Source: Syngnathus acus | Taxonomy: Eukaryota; Chordata; Actinopteri; Syngnathiformes; Syngnathidae | Assembly (NCBI RefSeq): GCF_901709675.1 | Contig: NC_051091.1 | Coordinates: 5,180,967 to 5,244,966, forward strand | DNA: 64,000 nt | Direction: 5' to 3' | Shown here: in pieces, positions 52,228 to 63,737 of the stretch | Layout: each line of letters opens with the position of its first letter | How positions within the stretch are numbered: the stretch's first letter is position 1 | Notes under the pieces: generated by a model | Told to the model about the DNA's origin: nothing | Databases searched by the model: none | Seen by the model: only the letters and a program-made list of their open reading frames with translations | Position numbers and translations under genes: made by a program

Positions 52228-55200
52228 GTATGCATGTTGATGTCTTACACCGACCTTGAGTTTTTTAGGGTCCGTCACTGTGATCGTTGTGCTTCGGTCG
52301 CTTCACGAGGAAGCGCTTGGAGCGTCGTCCAGCTAGCAAGGATGTAAGAGGTTAAGACCGGGGTGATGCTGCAAAGACATCAATGAACCTTATTTTTAGC
52401 ATTTATTCGATCATCTTGATGTCAGTCTTAAACCCTATGCATTCGTAGTAAGACAATTAAACGCACTTGCTAGTAAGTAGGATGTTACTAGTGAGGCACA
52501 CGTTGACAACTGCATGCTACTAGTTGGTGCACAAATGTCATGCATATTTTTGGAACGAAGCTGGAGTATCCCGAGAGAAGCAAGGCTGGAGTGAACATGC
52601 AAACTTCACACAGCGAGGTTGCAGCTGATATTCGAACACTGAGCTATTGCTTCGCTGTGCTATACACCCCAATTAGTAAAACCCATTAAATCCGACTAAA
52701 CGGTTCAAATATTATAAATGTACTAAATAAAGCTTGCATACCTGGTGATCCAGTTAATTTACCATTCTAGCAGTTGCACCTGCAAACTCGTTTACTGTTT
52801 TCTGAAAACAGAAAAAAAGTAGTGCACCAACGAGTCAAAGTGGGCTACAGCGCCCCCTATAGTGCCAGTACCAAGCCAGTATCGTTATAGTATTCCCCGT
52901 TTTTTCTTCCTGCAATATTTTGTATGTTTAGTCTCTCAGCTTTATTGTCCTGGATTCCTAAATCCCCAAAGTTAAAACGATGGTTGATTTTGTGTTTGTT
53001 TGTATCCGAGAATGTTTTTTCGATTTAATGTACTTTGAGTTCGGTCTTGTTTGTTTCCTTGTGATCACAGGCGACTCTGGAGGAGCTGAAAGCATCGTAT
53101 CGGAGGCTATGCATGCTCTACCATCCTGACAAACATCGTGACCCTGAGCTGAAAATACAGGCTGAACAGCTTTTCAACCAGGTACACCAAGCCTTTGAAG
53201 GTAAGCACACGTAATGAAACATTATTTGATTTGCCTGCTATCTAGCTGTCGGTCTCTCCGTCTACCTTTTAAAAGTGTTTTTCTGTATTTCACACCAAGT
53301 TGCTTCCCTCTGTCCCCTAAGTGCTAAGTGATCCTCACGCTCGATCGATTTATGACCTCTTTGGGAAGAAAGGTTTGGAAGTAGAGGGTTGGGAGGTAAG
53401 TTTTGTATTCCCGCCAATTTTTTTATGTCTTTATCCTCAATACGATGATATGCTTGTCCAGGTGGTGGAACGGAAACGAACACCGGCAGAAATTCGTGAG
53501 GAGTATGAACGTCTTCAACGAGAAAGAGAAGAGAGGAAGCTGCAGCAAAGAACAAACCCCAAGGTTCTGTTCGTCATATGCCTTTCAAACACAAACCCGA
53601 AACTAAGATAATGATGTTCTGTTTGGAAATTTTTTTGTACATCCCGCATTCCTTCGATCAAACAGTTATTTATTCATCAATAGGGCACCATCAGCGTGGG
53701 TGTGGATGCGACCGACCTCTTTGACCGTTACGATGAGGACTTTGAGGAGACGCCAGGGGGAGGTTTTCCTCACCTCGAGATCAACAAGATGCACATCTCA
53801 CAGTCCATTGAGGTAAAACAAAATAGAATGCAAAAATCACACGGCACAATTTAGACACTTGCGTTTTATCGGTTTTCTTTAGGCCCCTTTGACGAACTCT
53901 GACACAGCAGTGCTCTCTGGCTCGCTCTCGACACACAATGGCAACGGAGGGGGCAACATCAACATGACTGTTCGGAGGCTTACATCTGCTAAAGGCTGGG
54001 GAGAGGTGAGCCATCTTTATTTTGGTCTTCACAATTTTTGTGATATTTTTGTTTAGTGTGTGCTGTGAGATTTCACTCATGTAAAATGCGAGCCTTAGAT
54101 CAATAAAGGGTGAGGAATACTGCAATCGTGCAGCCATAATGGAGAAATGAATCTTAATTAAGTGCGCACGATTGTTCTGGTTGAGCATCAGGTGTGCAAA
54201 AGCCTTCCTTGGAATCAGCGTTATTATTGGTCCAACAAATGAATTGTCTTTTTGGCCAATTCATCATGCCTGATGTTTTATTTTTTGCAAGCGAGTCTAT
54301 CGGGTAGGAGTCCTCAAAACACCCACTCCAAAAATCTGTTCGCTAACATTATTTATGTACGTCTGTTGTTTTTCGTTCTATGATGGCAAGACTTGTTGAA
54401 ATAGCTAGATTGAAAAAAACATTTTTATCGTGCAAAATTCTTTGAAAATGAAATGGGAACAAAAGTGAAATTGCCTAATTTGCCTCATCACCGTTGATGG
54501 TTGGGAATCACTATCCTCGACAGATGGACTCTTAATTGCATAGCTCTTTTCCGACGCCATTTTATGCGGGCGGAGCATGGCGTCAAATTTTGATGATCGT
54601 TTTGAGGCTTCAATATAATCATTGCTGCTTGCGATCCTAATTATTTTTGTCTCCCTTTTGCAATCCCATATCCATGCAGGTGGAGTTTGGGGCAGGAGAC
54701 ATATTAGGACCTCTTATTGGACTGAAGGTGTTTCGTAATGTCACACAGCGATGGTATGACCCGAGTGTTTAACCTCCTGTTATTCTCTATGATCTATTTA
54801 TTCCTCTGATCTATTTATTTTCCTGATCTATCTGCTCTCTGCCATCCTCTGCACAGGTTCTTGACAGCGCAGTGCGGCTTGCAGTTTTCCCCCCGTGGCT
54901 TACGCCCCAGCTGTTCTTTGATGACAGCACGCCACCTGGATCAAAACACGATGGGTTATCTGCAGTGGCGCTGGGGGCCCACCAGCGCCATGACCACGAG
55001 CGTGGTGCGCGACACCAAGAGCAGTCACTTCACTCTAGCTGTACAGGTGATCCCGACATTTCTCTGTCCTTGTAACATTCAGGAAATAAACTCTACCGGC
55101 CGCAACTAACTAAATTACTAATAAAAAAAGAAAAGTAATTTACTTTGTGAATTGAATTACTGTAATTAATTAAGCTTCCCACAATATTCAAATTTATTGA

Positions 55201-58200
55201 GATGCACTTGTTTATTTAATGGCTTCATTCATCATTACGGAGACGGAGAGGAACTGCACCGGAAAGGTGTTCATGTTATTACATCATAAAATTAGAAGGC
55301 GCTTTAAAACGTGAATCCAGACTGAGGATTATTAGCCCTCCCTTTTCTATTGTTTTTTGGAGCAGTTTGTTTGTGTATCCCATTAAGATGTAATATTGAA
55401 ATGGTCTCCCTAGCTTGGTGTTCTGCACTCCTACCTCATGATGAGCTACCAGTACAAGTTCCAAGACGAGGACCAGACCAAAGTCAAAGGTTCGGTCAAG
55501 TAAGTGGCATGTGGTCTAGTAGTTGAGTTGAAAAATATTTATTGATTATGTGGAATTGATTGTTGATGACATGAATGAAGAAGCACATCATGCATGCTTG
55601 CCTTGGCTATGGCAAAAGCCCTCCAGGCAATCAATTACAAGTTCTTGGAAAAAAAAAAATACTCCAATTAATATAATCATCTAATTCATAAAAGAATCTA
55701 ATCACTTTCACAATGTCATTTCAAGTCTTGATCGTGACTGTCCAACTAATTTAATTTAGCAGCTGGACTGATCAGAAATCAGGATTCTTGAATATTTTAA
55801 CAATCTAACACTCTGTGTCAGTATCAAAGGGAGATTAAATAATTGCACGTATTTCGCGATCAAACATCTTTTTATTCAAAGAAAGAATCGGACATTTCAC
55901 CACCCCAACCGTTTGCTCAAATGATTGATGATCAAATATTTGCTCTACTGCAAATGTTAATCGTGTGTAATGTTTGATCATATATGATTAGGGCTGGGAG
56001 TAGTTCAGCCTCCGCCCACGTTGCTATCGTCAGTAGTGGCCGCATTGACGTCTGCGTCTTTCCTTCTCCAGGACAGGCTGGTTCGGAACGGTGCTGGAAT
56101 ACGGAGCAGAGAGGAAGATCAGTCGCCACAGTGTTCTGTCAGCAACCGTCAGTGTCGGCGTCCCTCAGGGAGTCACGCTGAAGATCAAGTAGTGACCGGC
56201 CCAGCGTTTGACGGATCCTTCTTGTATAATGTAGGCCATGTGGGATGACGTCATGGGTGCTTTCTTGCAGGTTGGCGCGTGCCAGTCAGACGTATCTGTT
56301 TCCAGTCCACTTGACGGACCAGCTGCTGCCCAGTGCTGTGTTCTATGCTACGGTGGGGCCGCTGCTGCTCTACATGGCCGTCCACAAATTTGTCATCATC
56401 CCCTACACGCGAGCGCAGAAGGAAGAGTCAGTACATGTTTTATTCAGTTTGCCGGAGTGTTCACTTATTTTGCTTTTTATATCAAGAGATGTTGTCTTTC
56501 AAATTCATAGCTACTGCAGTAGGGCAGTGTAAAAGATTACAAGTAAATCCTAAGAATGTAAATAATAATCATTTTGAAAAATCCTTTTTGCATGACCTTG
56601 CATGAATCATATCTCTTTTTGAAGTGATGAATGCTCATTCACGCTACTGTATTCCACAATTGGACACAAGAAATAAAAATACAAAAACAGCCACAAGTAG
56701 CTCACAGAAATATCGCAACCATATCCTCGACACTCCCCACATGCAAAAGCGAGCCAAATTAGAATTTGAACCTCCGCCGTTACTGAAGTTTTTTTTTTTG
56801 CATCAGAGCGGCAGCTTCAAGATAGTGGATGAACACATTTTATTTCCAATTCGCCTTCAAATATATAATAGTGACGCAAAATCTCGAGTCGAATGCTTCT
56901 TACGAGACGGATAGCATTACACCGAGATTGCGCATCATTGCAGGAGAGCCACTCCACCGTCACGCCAATTAACTTGTTTACTCGACTTACTAACTGTGGT
57001 GTGATGGCACCCCGAATTTGGGATTCAGAGAGTTTTTCAGTTTTCCTTGACGGAGCCGTGACAGCAGTCTCTGCATTTTAATCGGCTGCCTTACCACTTA
57101 AGTTGCTCCGTTTTTCGCAATCTCTATTTGGCATTGTTATTGCCTCATTTGCTGACAATATTGTGACAGGGTTGAGGGGGGGGGGGGGGCACTATCGAGC
57201 CTCCGCGGTCAGACCTACTTAGTATTATGTTCCTGTGCTTCTCAGAGAGTTGGAGCTGCAGAGGAAGAGCTCAGCCACAGACATTGCCAAGAAGAAGCAG
57301 GAGGCTGAGTCCGCTGTGAGTCTTGTTCAACTTTTCACATGAAATCATTGATCACCGCTGCTGGGGACTAAACTTCTGCACCTTCTCCTTTTTCAGGTTC
57401 TGCTGATGCAGGAGTCTGTGAGGAGGATTATAGAGGCAGAAGAATCCAAGATGGGTAAAACGCAGCGTGTGAAAATGACCACTTTGAGTTTGTAGACAAG
57501 TTCCAAACTTAATAGGACTCCCAAGGTGTAAATCAGACGCATTTGTCACGGCGGCTGTCAGCCACATGATGTACACTGTAGCTCCAGGACTCAAAACTTC
57601 CATCATCCCGTGCTGTGAAGCCAATCTGCATGCCGCAGCGTCTACAGAGGTTAAATGTGTAAATCTGCGTCGGAGCACTTTGCCATAAATCACAACGCCG
57701 ACCTCAGTGTGCTAATTAATTTGCTGTCACGTTTATGTAGAGGTTGCACATGGTTATTTGAGGAGACACTTGCTCAATGGGTTTGTCCTTCAGATGCTCT
57801 TCAAGATGAATACATCTAGAGGCACAAAAGCAAATGACACTTTGAACTGTTGTAGGGCTGATCATCCTGAATGCCTGGTATGGAAAGTTTGTGTCCGACA
57901 CCAGCCAGAAGCAGGAGAAAGCCAAAGTCATTGATGTGACCATGCCGTTGCAATGCCTGGTCAAGGACTCCAAACTCATCCTCACAGAGACTTCCAAGGT
58001 GCGCGTGTGCATTTTGGATTTTCTGCCTTTTCGATGCAATGCAAATGAAGTGCTTCCCTCGGCGCAGGCGGGCTTGCCGGGCTTCTACGATCCCTGCGTG
58101 GGAGAAGAGAAGGCCCTCAAATTGCTCTACCAGTTCCGAGGAGTCATGCACCAGGTCATCTCCGCAGACAACGAAGCGTTGCGGATACCCAAGCAATGTG

Positions 58201-58709
58201 AGTTGACCGCAGCTTCCGAGCATTTCGTTTGGCTTCATCTAGCCAGCCATCCGGGCAGGCAGAACAATTAGGTGCTCCTCCACTAGGGGGCAGAAGACAC
58301 AATTAAATCTCTGCATCCACCTGTTGCTATTCCTAAAACCGAATAATAATTTTGTGTTCATCTTAACATGCCTGCATTTAGCCGTAAGAAAAAATTGCAA
58401 GTAGAGGTGGCATCATCCTTATTTCAGCGGATATCATATTTTATGCGCTGTTTTTGTTGGGTGGCGCTGTGGGATTTTTCAAATGTCAAATATGTGCCTT
58501 GGCTCAATGAAGGTTGGGAAAGGCTGGCTTAGTGAATTGACGTGATAAGAACACTTTTGTGTCACACTGCTCTGACGTTTTATCAGACTTTAGCAATCCA
58601 AGTCATATCACAGTGAGAGAATATGCCACTTGGTGGTTTTGCTCTCATAGTTAAACAATACTTTTTTTTTTTTTTTTCTCCAGCTCACAGGATTGAACGT
58701 GAATCCTAG
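52153..58709 (+). CDS. dnajc11: dnajc11, DnaJ homolog subfamily C member 11 (16 coding exons, complete)
   Basis: This encodes a J-domain co-chaperone of the mitochondrial outer membrane. In the family it associates with the MICOS/SAM bridge and supports cristae organisation. The 16 exons total 1683 bases, giving 560 residues (human 559), all in phase. The J-domain spans about 14-80 with [11 protein letters not shown] at its start and the HPD motif in [10 protein letters not shown] charged helical segment follows ([20 protein letters not shown]), then a beta-rich middle region with WRWG and [13 protein letters not shown] hydrophobic stretch near [20 protein letters not shown] comes next, then a coiled-coil (KKKQEAESA ... 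[12 protein letters not shown]) and the C-terminal DUF3395-type domain ending KQSHRIERES. The start codon agrees with family length. It is head-to-head with camta1 and convergent with phf13. Confidence 0.97.
52555..52680 (+). repeat. Interspersed repeat fragment (gaacatgcaaacttcacac type)
   Basis: tggagtgaacatgcaaactt, cacacagcgaggttgcagct and ctattgcttcgctgtgctat follow the downstream part of the repeat family at 46600. It lies in dnajc11 intron 1. Confidence 0.6.
53071..53200 (+). CDS. dnajc11: dnajc11 exon 2, J-domain with HPD
   Basis: [20 protein letters not shown] then [20 protein letters not shown] and AFE. The HPD triad needed to stimulate Hsp70 ATPase is intact. Acceptor CACAG, donor GTAAGC. 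Confidence 0.97.
53322..53395 (+). CDS. dnajc11: dnajc11 exon 3, end of J-domain
   Basis: (V)[20 protein letters not shown] then EGWE, matching human [25 protein letters not shown]. Confidence 0.96.
53462..53563 (+). CDS. dnajc11: dnajc11 exon 4
   Basis: [20 protein letters not shown] then [14 protein letters not shown], a charged helix nearly identical to human. Donor GTTCTG is weak but phase and homology require it. Confidence 0.95.
53684..53812 (+). CDS. dnajc11: dnajc11 exon 5
   Basis: [20 protein letters not shown] then [20 protein letters not shown] and SIE. The [18 protein letters not shown] and [12 protein letters not shown] blocks are identical to human. Confidence 0.97.
53883..54005 (+). 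CDS. dnajc11: dnajc11 exon 6
   Basis: [20 protein letters not shown] then [20 protein letters not shown] and E, matching human [41 protein letters not shown]. Confidence 0.97.
54680..54753 (+). CDS. dnajc11: dnajc11 exon 7
   Basis: [20 protein letters not shown] then VTQR and two bases of the next codon. The junction with exon 8 gives Trp where human has Cys (human RCF, here RWF). Confidence 0.95.
54857..55046 (+). CDS. dnajc11: dnajc11 exon 8
   Basis: (W)[20 protein letters not shown] then [20 protein letters not shown] and [20 protein letters not shown]. The beta-rich middle region, with the YLQWRWG block conserved. Confidence 0.96.
55414..55499 (+). CDS. dnajc11: dnajc11 exon 9
   Basis: [20 protein letters not shown] then QTKVKGSV and two bases. 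The donor is placed at GTAAGT inside the apparent AAG codon, which is completed by the first base of exon 10. Confidence 0.95.
56072..56188 (+). CDS. dnajc11: dnajc11 exon 10
   Basis: (K)[20 protein letters not shown] then [18 protein letters not shown] and two bases. Donor GTAGTG is non-optimal; reading through it would meet TAG at once, so splicing here is required. Confidence 0.94.
56271..56426 (+). CDS. dnajc11: dnajc11 exon 11
   Basis: (K)[20 protein letters not shown] then [20 protein letters not shown] and [11 protein letters not shown]. It contains the main hydrophobic stretch. Donor GTCAGT. Confidence 0.95.
57246..57315 (+). CDS. dnajc11: dnajc11 exon 12
   Basis: (E)[20 protein letters not shown] then ESA, matching human [24 protein letters not shown]; predicted coiled-coil. 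Confidence 0.94.
57397..57454 (+). CDS. dnajc11: dnajc11 exon 13
   Basis: [19 protein letters not shown](G), matching human [20 protein letters not shown]. Confidence 0.95.
57856..57998 (+). CDS. dnajc11: dnajc11 exon 14
   Basis: (G)[20 protein letters not shown] then [20 protein letters not shown] and ILTETSK. The conserved C-terminal domain begins here. Confidence 0.96.
58068..58197 (+). CDS. dnajc11: dnajc11 exon 15
   Basis: [20 protein letters not shown] then [20 protein letters not shown] and PKQ. The first 15 residues are identical to human. Confidence 0.97.
58280..58293 (+). promoter_or_regulatory. CTCF core motif in the last dnajc11 intron
   Basis: CCACTAGGGGGCAG matches the CTCF core consensus CCASYAGRKGGCAS at every position. 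It lies between exons 15 and 16 of dnajc11. Confidence 0.5.
58684..58709 (+). CDS. dnajc11: dnajc11 exon 16 (last)
   Basis: (S)HRIERES then TAG (58707-58709). Human ends KQSHRIDTDG. The acceptor is preceded by a long T tract. Confidence 0.95.
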
Positions 58710-60190
58710 GAGCCACAGAGCACCACAGGGCAATGAAGGAACAAATGCACTTTTTGGACTTTTTTTGTCTGGCCTTTGGTCCTCCTCTGTGGTGGTAATA
58801 GTGAATCTTTTATCAAGTCCCGCCACTCCTTTTTTTTCCCTACAAAGCGACTCCCAGCTGTGGGGCTAAAGCATCCGCTGGGAGTTTGCAGCGCACGTCT
58901 GCTTGACACTTGACAGAGCGCCACAAATATCATCTGTCCACCGAAGAAGGACCGAGTAGCACTCAACAGAAGGGCCCATCATGATGGTGCCAGCGGTGAT
59001 TGGTCAAAGTTTTGCAGGCAGATGTCAAGTTTCATCACCGTGTCAAGTATGCAGTCACGCAAGGAGAAGTGCGCTTCTACCTCCATTGTGGACTTTATTC
59101 ATCACCCTTTGTCCTTCGGAACATTTATGATGTATTACAGCGTCTAATATACTCACCATGCAAACTGGATTAAGTCATAGGATGACTCGGACTGAAGGTT
59201 ACTTTTTGTGAAGGTCACGTCAACATGTTTTACTTCATGTCTGCTCCGCACTTTGGTGTCACTGTGTGTAAATGTGTGAAAAATAGGATATTAAGGAAAC
59301 GGAAGTGACAGCGTGCTTACGATGGTGCTGATCTGGCCGTTGTGGGAAATGGTCATCTGCTGTCCTTCAAATTCTGGGTTCTACGTTATTAGTTGTGTTA
59401 GTAGCAATAGTTTTTTTTCCCATTTTGGCTGCTACTAACACATAAGCTCTGATGCAAATGTTTACTTTTATTTAACATTTTCATCATGAATATTGGACAG
59501 AAGGATCCAGCTCCTCTGGAATGGATTTCACTTAATTGTTTTAAGATGAAATGTTGGCTGAATCAGCAGAGAGCATATGAGTCATATCTTAATTTTATTT
59601 TATTTTTTCTTGTGTCTCAATAATTGCACTTTCTCCACATAATGTGCTCCCTTGAGTTTGGAGGTGTTCTCTCAAATGTTATTCTTTCAAACAATTATTT
59701 GTGATTATAGGCATTATAATAGCAATTATAATCAAGACTGTAATAGAAGAAAATACTAAATATTTTTGCACTGAAATAATTGAGTGCTGCAAATAATTCT
59801 GGTTATAAGTGGAAGTAATTTAGTGCTAACATTTTCAGACGGTTGTAGAATTACAATCGAGTACAGATCCTGTTTCTTATATTTAGGAGACCTTATTCAA
59901 CCAAGGGAAGAAAAAACCTCTTCAAGCAGTTCAACGCCACATATTATCACCATATTAAATTACAGACATTATTTTTGTTTTGGAATTGCGCGTGTACTTA
60001 ATGTTGTGACCGAGTGAGTTCTTTTGGCAGGTGTTGTGCTCATGTCTGCTGCAGCGTCACTTTCAGGTCAGCATAAGAAAAGCACCCGAACTGTTACATT
60101 CCAAGCCATTCCTAAAATGTCCCTATGTAGTACAAAATAAATTGTAGTGTTTGCTCTCATCTGTAACTACTACAATAAATTCAATTCAGA
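58710..60190 (+). other. dnajc11: Probable dnajc11 3' UTR
   Basis: AT-rich non-coding sequence follows the stop. ATTAAA at 59954 and AATAAA at 60136 and 60174 are candidate polyadenylation signals. No THAP-domain or other gene is visible between dnajc11 and phf13. Confidence 0.5.
60136..60179 (+). terminator. dnajc11: Candidate dnajc11 polyadenylation signals
   Basis: Two plus-strand AATAAA hexamers lie at 60136-60141 and 60174-60179, about 400 bases before the opposing phf13 signal. Confidence 0.45.
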
Positions 60191-60559
60191 AGTAAAGCGT
60201 TTTAATTACTGGGGAGCAAGTATCTCCCAAGACTACATTTGCCTTTGAAATTAAAAAAATCTCAAAATGGCAAACGGCAACATTCAAGGTTTGCAACTCA
60301 AGATGTGACAACTGACATTTCCTCCATCTCTATAACCCACCCCGTGAAAAAACACAGGTGAGGTCGCTTCACTTTGACATTGAGCTAAGTGTGTGCTGCT
60401 CAAAATTAATGAAGCCACTTAAGTCTTGCTTAAAACCTTAAATGATTTTGTCCATGTGTATCTTGGCCTAGTCCCACTGCTGGTATTATATATCAGTATC
60501 AGTTAGGGTTTAAGATGCGATACTCTATGTTGCACGATTAATACAAACGACACAATGGA

Positions 60560-62410
60560 TAAAATGGTCAATCTTTATTTACAATACTTTACATTAGTTT
60601 CATAGAAACAGTTTTCACCACACAGTACACAATAACACATTCTCAAAGGGGAGAGAGAGGACAAACTCAACCCATCAGAATAAACCAACTTTTATCACAC
60701 GGACCACTGTTAATAGTACTTATACATCTAAGTGATCTTCAAAAAAAAGAGGGCTCTCAAAGACATAACAGTGCTTGTCATTTAGGAAACATCCCAACTG
60801 GGCTGATTATTGGCAACACAGCAGCAGAAGGCATCAGCCTGCCAACCGCACAAATATCCTCTGGTCAAAGTCTGCTGCGACTGTGTGTTGTAAAACCCCA
60901 TCCTAGGATAAAAACGGTGTCTCAGAGTCTTTCATGTCACTCTACGCTGGAGTATGGCTTTTCTTGAACTGACACAAAACAGGTCCATGGCACATATGCT
61001 GAAACAGTTCATCTGAATGGCAGCGAGTTTAAAGAGAAAAGTGCCTGGATTAAAAAAAAAAAAAAAGCAATTTCCCAGTAACGCTGCAGAGGGTGAAAGT
61101 ACGTGAATACTGCTGTGAAGTTTTATGAAGTGATGAGACACCAGAGCTTATTTCATTTGCAGATGAGCATCTTACAATAAAAGACCAGAAATTAGATATG
61201 TTCATAGCAGCACATGCATTGTCCTCCACCCCCCTCCTCCCTCAAACACACTCACATACACTCTTGAGAGACTCTCTACACTATTCCAGTCAACTAACCA
61301 TGACATTTCCTGCAGAAGCACTGAACGGAACGGCCTTCACTCCCTTCCATAAATATATTTGACGCAAGAAGCTTAAAAATGAAACAGCTGAACTGATAAG
61401 GTAAAATACTTATGAACGACAATCCTTGACCAGTGGAAATTAAGTCAAGTGTAGGAGGGAAGGAAGTGAACAATATCGCCCTAACCTTCGATACACACAG
61501 CATCCGAAATTGGAAGACAGCTTGAGAAAGAAAGAATAACCACCTCTCTGGGCTTCTGTGTGTCCACAATGGACTTAAATAACAAAAGGGACAGAAGAAG
61601 CAGATGTAGTCTAGATCTTCGCTCTAGTCTATTGAATTATCAGATTAATACTATAGCACCATCTGAAGCAGGCTTTACTTGTTTTCTCCTTCAAAACGGC
61701 CACTTGGGTTTCATACCAACAAGAAGCCGCTTGGGGAAAGAAATCAAATCGAGTCACATCTGAACATACCTGTTTGCCAAAAGGGTCAAAAGGTTTGTTT
61801 TAAAGTGAGAAAAAGTGCAAACGTTTCTTTCCGACACATCCCAGCATGCACCAGAGAGGGTGGCAGTTTGTAGAGGGACTCGAGATAGCAGTTTCCAGTG
61901 TTCGCAAGTCGCTACAGTCTCAACTGTAGCCGTTGGCTGCTATGCTAGTCATCCACAGACACTAGTCAAAAAGTTAGGGATGAAATTTTCAGGTGGCGCT
62001 AAAATGTACCATAACCTTGACAGGTGAGCTTCATTTTACGTCAAAACGTTTGAATGCTCGTCTAACTGTTCACATGGTTCGGTACTTTCGGCAGGACTCG
62101 TCGTTCGCTAAGAAGCTGAAAGGCAAAATCGGTGATGTTAGACTGCATTCACAATTGCACAGAAGGTCGAATTTGGTTCCCCTGTCAACGTTCTAGTAAT
62201 TGTAGGCACATCCTGAAACTCCAACAAAAGTCCAGGTAGCCCTAACTTTTTCTGAGTAGTGTATCATTCAGTGATTGCCTTACGCGGAGAGTCTGTAGGG
62301 AAGCACAAGTACACATCGGCAGAGCTAAGGTAACCCCAAGTGGGGGTATAGGAGAGCTTGCTAAAGGTCCACAAGTGTTCTTAGAAAATCTTCAGGAGGG
62401 CGTTTGGAAG
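60560..62410 (-). other. phf13: Probable phf13 3' UTR
   Basis: 1.85 kb of non-coding sequence lies between the phf13 stop and a minus-strand AATAAA at 60579-60574. No frame of interest is present. The signal faces the dnajc11 signals, so the two transcripts end tail to tail. Confidence 0.55.
60574..60579 (-). terminator. phf13: Candidate phf13 polyadenylation signal
   Basis: tttatt on the plus strand reads AATAAA on the minus strand, followed by AGATTGACC in transcript sense. Confidence 0.55.
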
Positions 62411-62655
62411 TTATTCTAGCAGGTGTTTACGCGGGCCAATGCGAGGGCGGTGGGAGCGGCGGGCGTCGGCTCCTGCGGTTGCGGGTCCGTCATTTTCTCG
62501 GCAGCTCTGGCACACGTACGTTTCGGGCACGTGGCTTTTGCGGATTTTGGCGCACGACAGGTGGATCCAGGTGTGGCATTTGTTGCATTCGATCATGGCG
62601 CGGCCGGCGAACGGCTTCATGCAGAAACACGTCACCAGGTCCCATGAGTCGTCGT
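62411..62655 (-). CDS. phf13: phf13 last exon, PHD finger
   Basis: [20 protein letters not shown] then [32 protein letters not shown] and a basic tail ending GPRKHLLE. All eight zinc ligands are present, as is the aromatic Trp of the methyl-lysine pocket. Stop TAA lies at 62413-62411 (minus). Confidence 0.97.
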
Positions 62656-63737
62656 CTGAGGGCACAGGGGAGAGGAAATGTAATTAGTAATTGGAAGCCT
62701 ACCAGCATATTGAAGCACATACCTGAGTCCACCATGATATCCTCATCCTCTCCCAAGCCATCTTCATCTCGGAACACCACCTGCTTGCCCTGGCGGAACA
62801 CCGTTCTGCTTCCAGAAAGGCCTTCCACTTTCTGGACCTTGACTACCCCTTCTTCCAGGTCTCGTCCATCCCACTGCCTGCGCTCTTCCTGTTGCTCCTC
62901 TTTGCACGGGGACGGACTGGTGACGCGTTGAGGGTGGAGCGGAATGCTGATGTCGTCTTCCGGCTCCTCTTTTATAGGCAAGTCGCCAAAGGGCAACGGA
63001 GGAGGCAAGTTAGGTTGCCCGTGTTCTTCGCCGGCCTGGAGCTCCCTCTCCTTTCTCCTCTTTTTCTTCTTCAGCTTCTCGGCTTTCCGACGATCCTCTG
63101 GATGCAAGCTGGTGAATGTGTGCTGCGCAAATAAAGATAGACGTGGAGGTATGTGAATGGAATCAAACCCTGAGAGCAAAATCTGTTGCAAACTTCCACA
63201 CCCTTGTCTGAGCTCAACTCACATCTTTCTTGATGTGACTGGACAGTGTGGCCCCCATCTGTGGATGGCTTCTGCTCCTGTCCAGGGGGACCATGAAGGG
63301 GTGTTGGGGACAAGATGGCGATGGCCCCGGAGTCCAGCCATCGCTATCAACTGTGCTTCCGGTGCTATTGGGAGGGCTGGAAGTACTGCGCAGTGAAGAG
63401 TTCTGTAAATAGTAAAAACAATTTTAGGTCTGGCTGGCATTTGCTCCACTCAGCTTTACTCAAGTGTCTTTGGGGCTTTGTTTTTTCACTCAGAAGGAAC
63501 CTTGCGAGTAAACCATAAACATTCAGGAGAATTAGGCTCTCCTGTTCCTGACATGGCCTTCCACTTTTAATTGTTTGTCCAAATTTGATTCTTAAAGATA
63601 TTCTCAAAAATATCAGCACGAGCCTGACTTACCTCTTGTGGGTAAGGGATGTAACCAGCATAGGCCAAGACAAATGTGCAAAACTGGTTGAAATCTTCCA
63701 CTGTCCTTTTCCTCTTCCTGTATGGTGGACTGAAGCT
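62411..63737 (-). CDS. phf13: phf13, PHD finger protein 13 (5' end outside the window)
   Basis: This encodes a chromatin-associated protein. In the family the C-terminal PHD finger binds H3K4me3 and the protein associates with PRC2 and with chromosome-condensation factors. Four exons are present (63633-63737, 63223-63402, 62723-63122, 62411-62655), giving 309 residues. The N-terminal exon or exons lie beyond 64000. From the N-terminal side: [20 protein letters not shown] and GYIPYPQE (human [28 protein letters not shown]), then [12 protein letters not shown]. Next are a lysine/arginine-rich nuclear localisation signal ([14 protein letters not shown]), an acidic PIKEEPEDD patch, and [12 protein letters not shown] before the PHD finger. 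The finger has its C4HC3 ligands in [20 protein letters not shown] ... WIHLSC ... YVCQSC. Confidence 0.96.
62723..63122 (-). CDS. phf13: phf13 middle exon with nuclear localisation signal
   Basis: It begins [20 protein letters not shown] and carries the basic KKKRRKERE signal, the acidic [11 protein letters not shown] patch, and [20 protein letters not shown] before EDIMVDS. Human has [20 protein letters not shown] at this place. Confidence 0.95.
63223..63402 (-). CDS. phf13: phf13 exon
   Basis: [20 protein letters not shown] then [20 protein letters not shown] and a serine-rich end SSHIKKD. The SSP..NSTxxTxDSDGW block is shared with human PHF13. Confidence 0.93.
63633..63737 (-). CDS. phf13: phf13 most upstream exon in the window
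   Basis: [20 protein letters not shown] then [15 protein letters not shown]. 35 phase-0 codons. The upstream junction is an AG acceptor at 63738-63739, so at least one more coding exon lies outside. Confidence 0.95.

Noticed and set aside
62404-62931. 175-codon plus-strand frame antisense to phf13
   Set aside because: It is the antisense shadow of the PHD-finger exon and its upstream exon. Its arginine-rich composition follows from the coding strand, and it crosses an intron.
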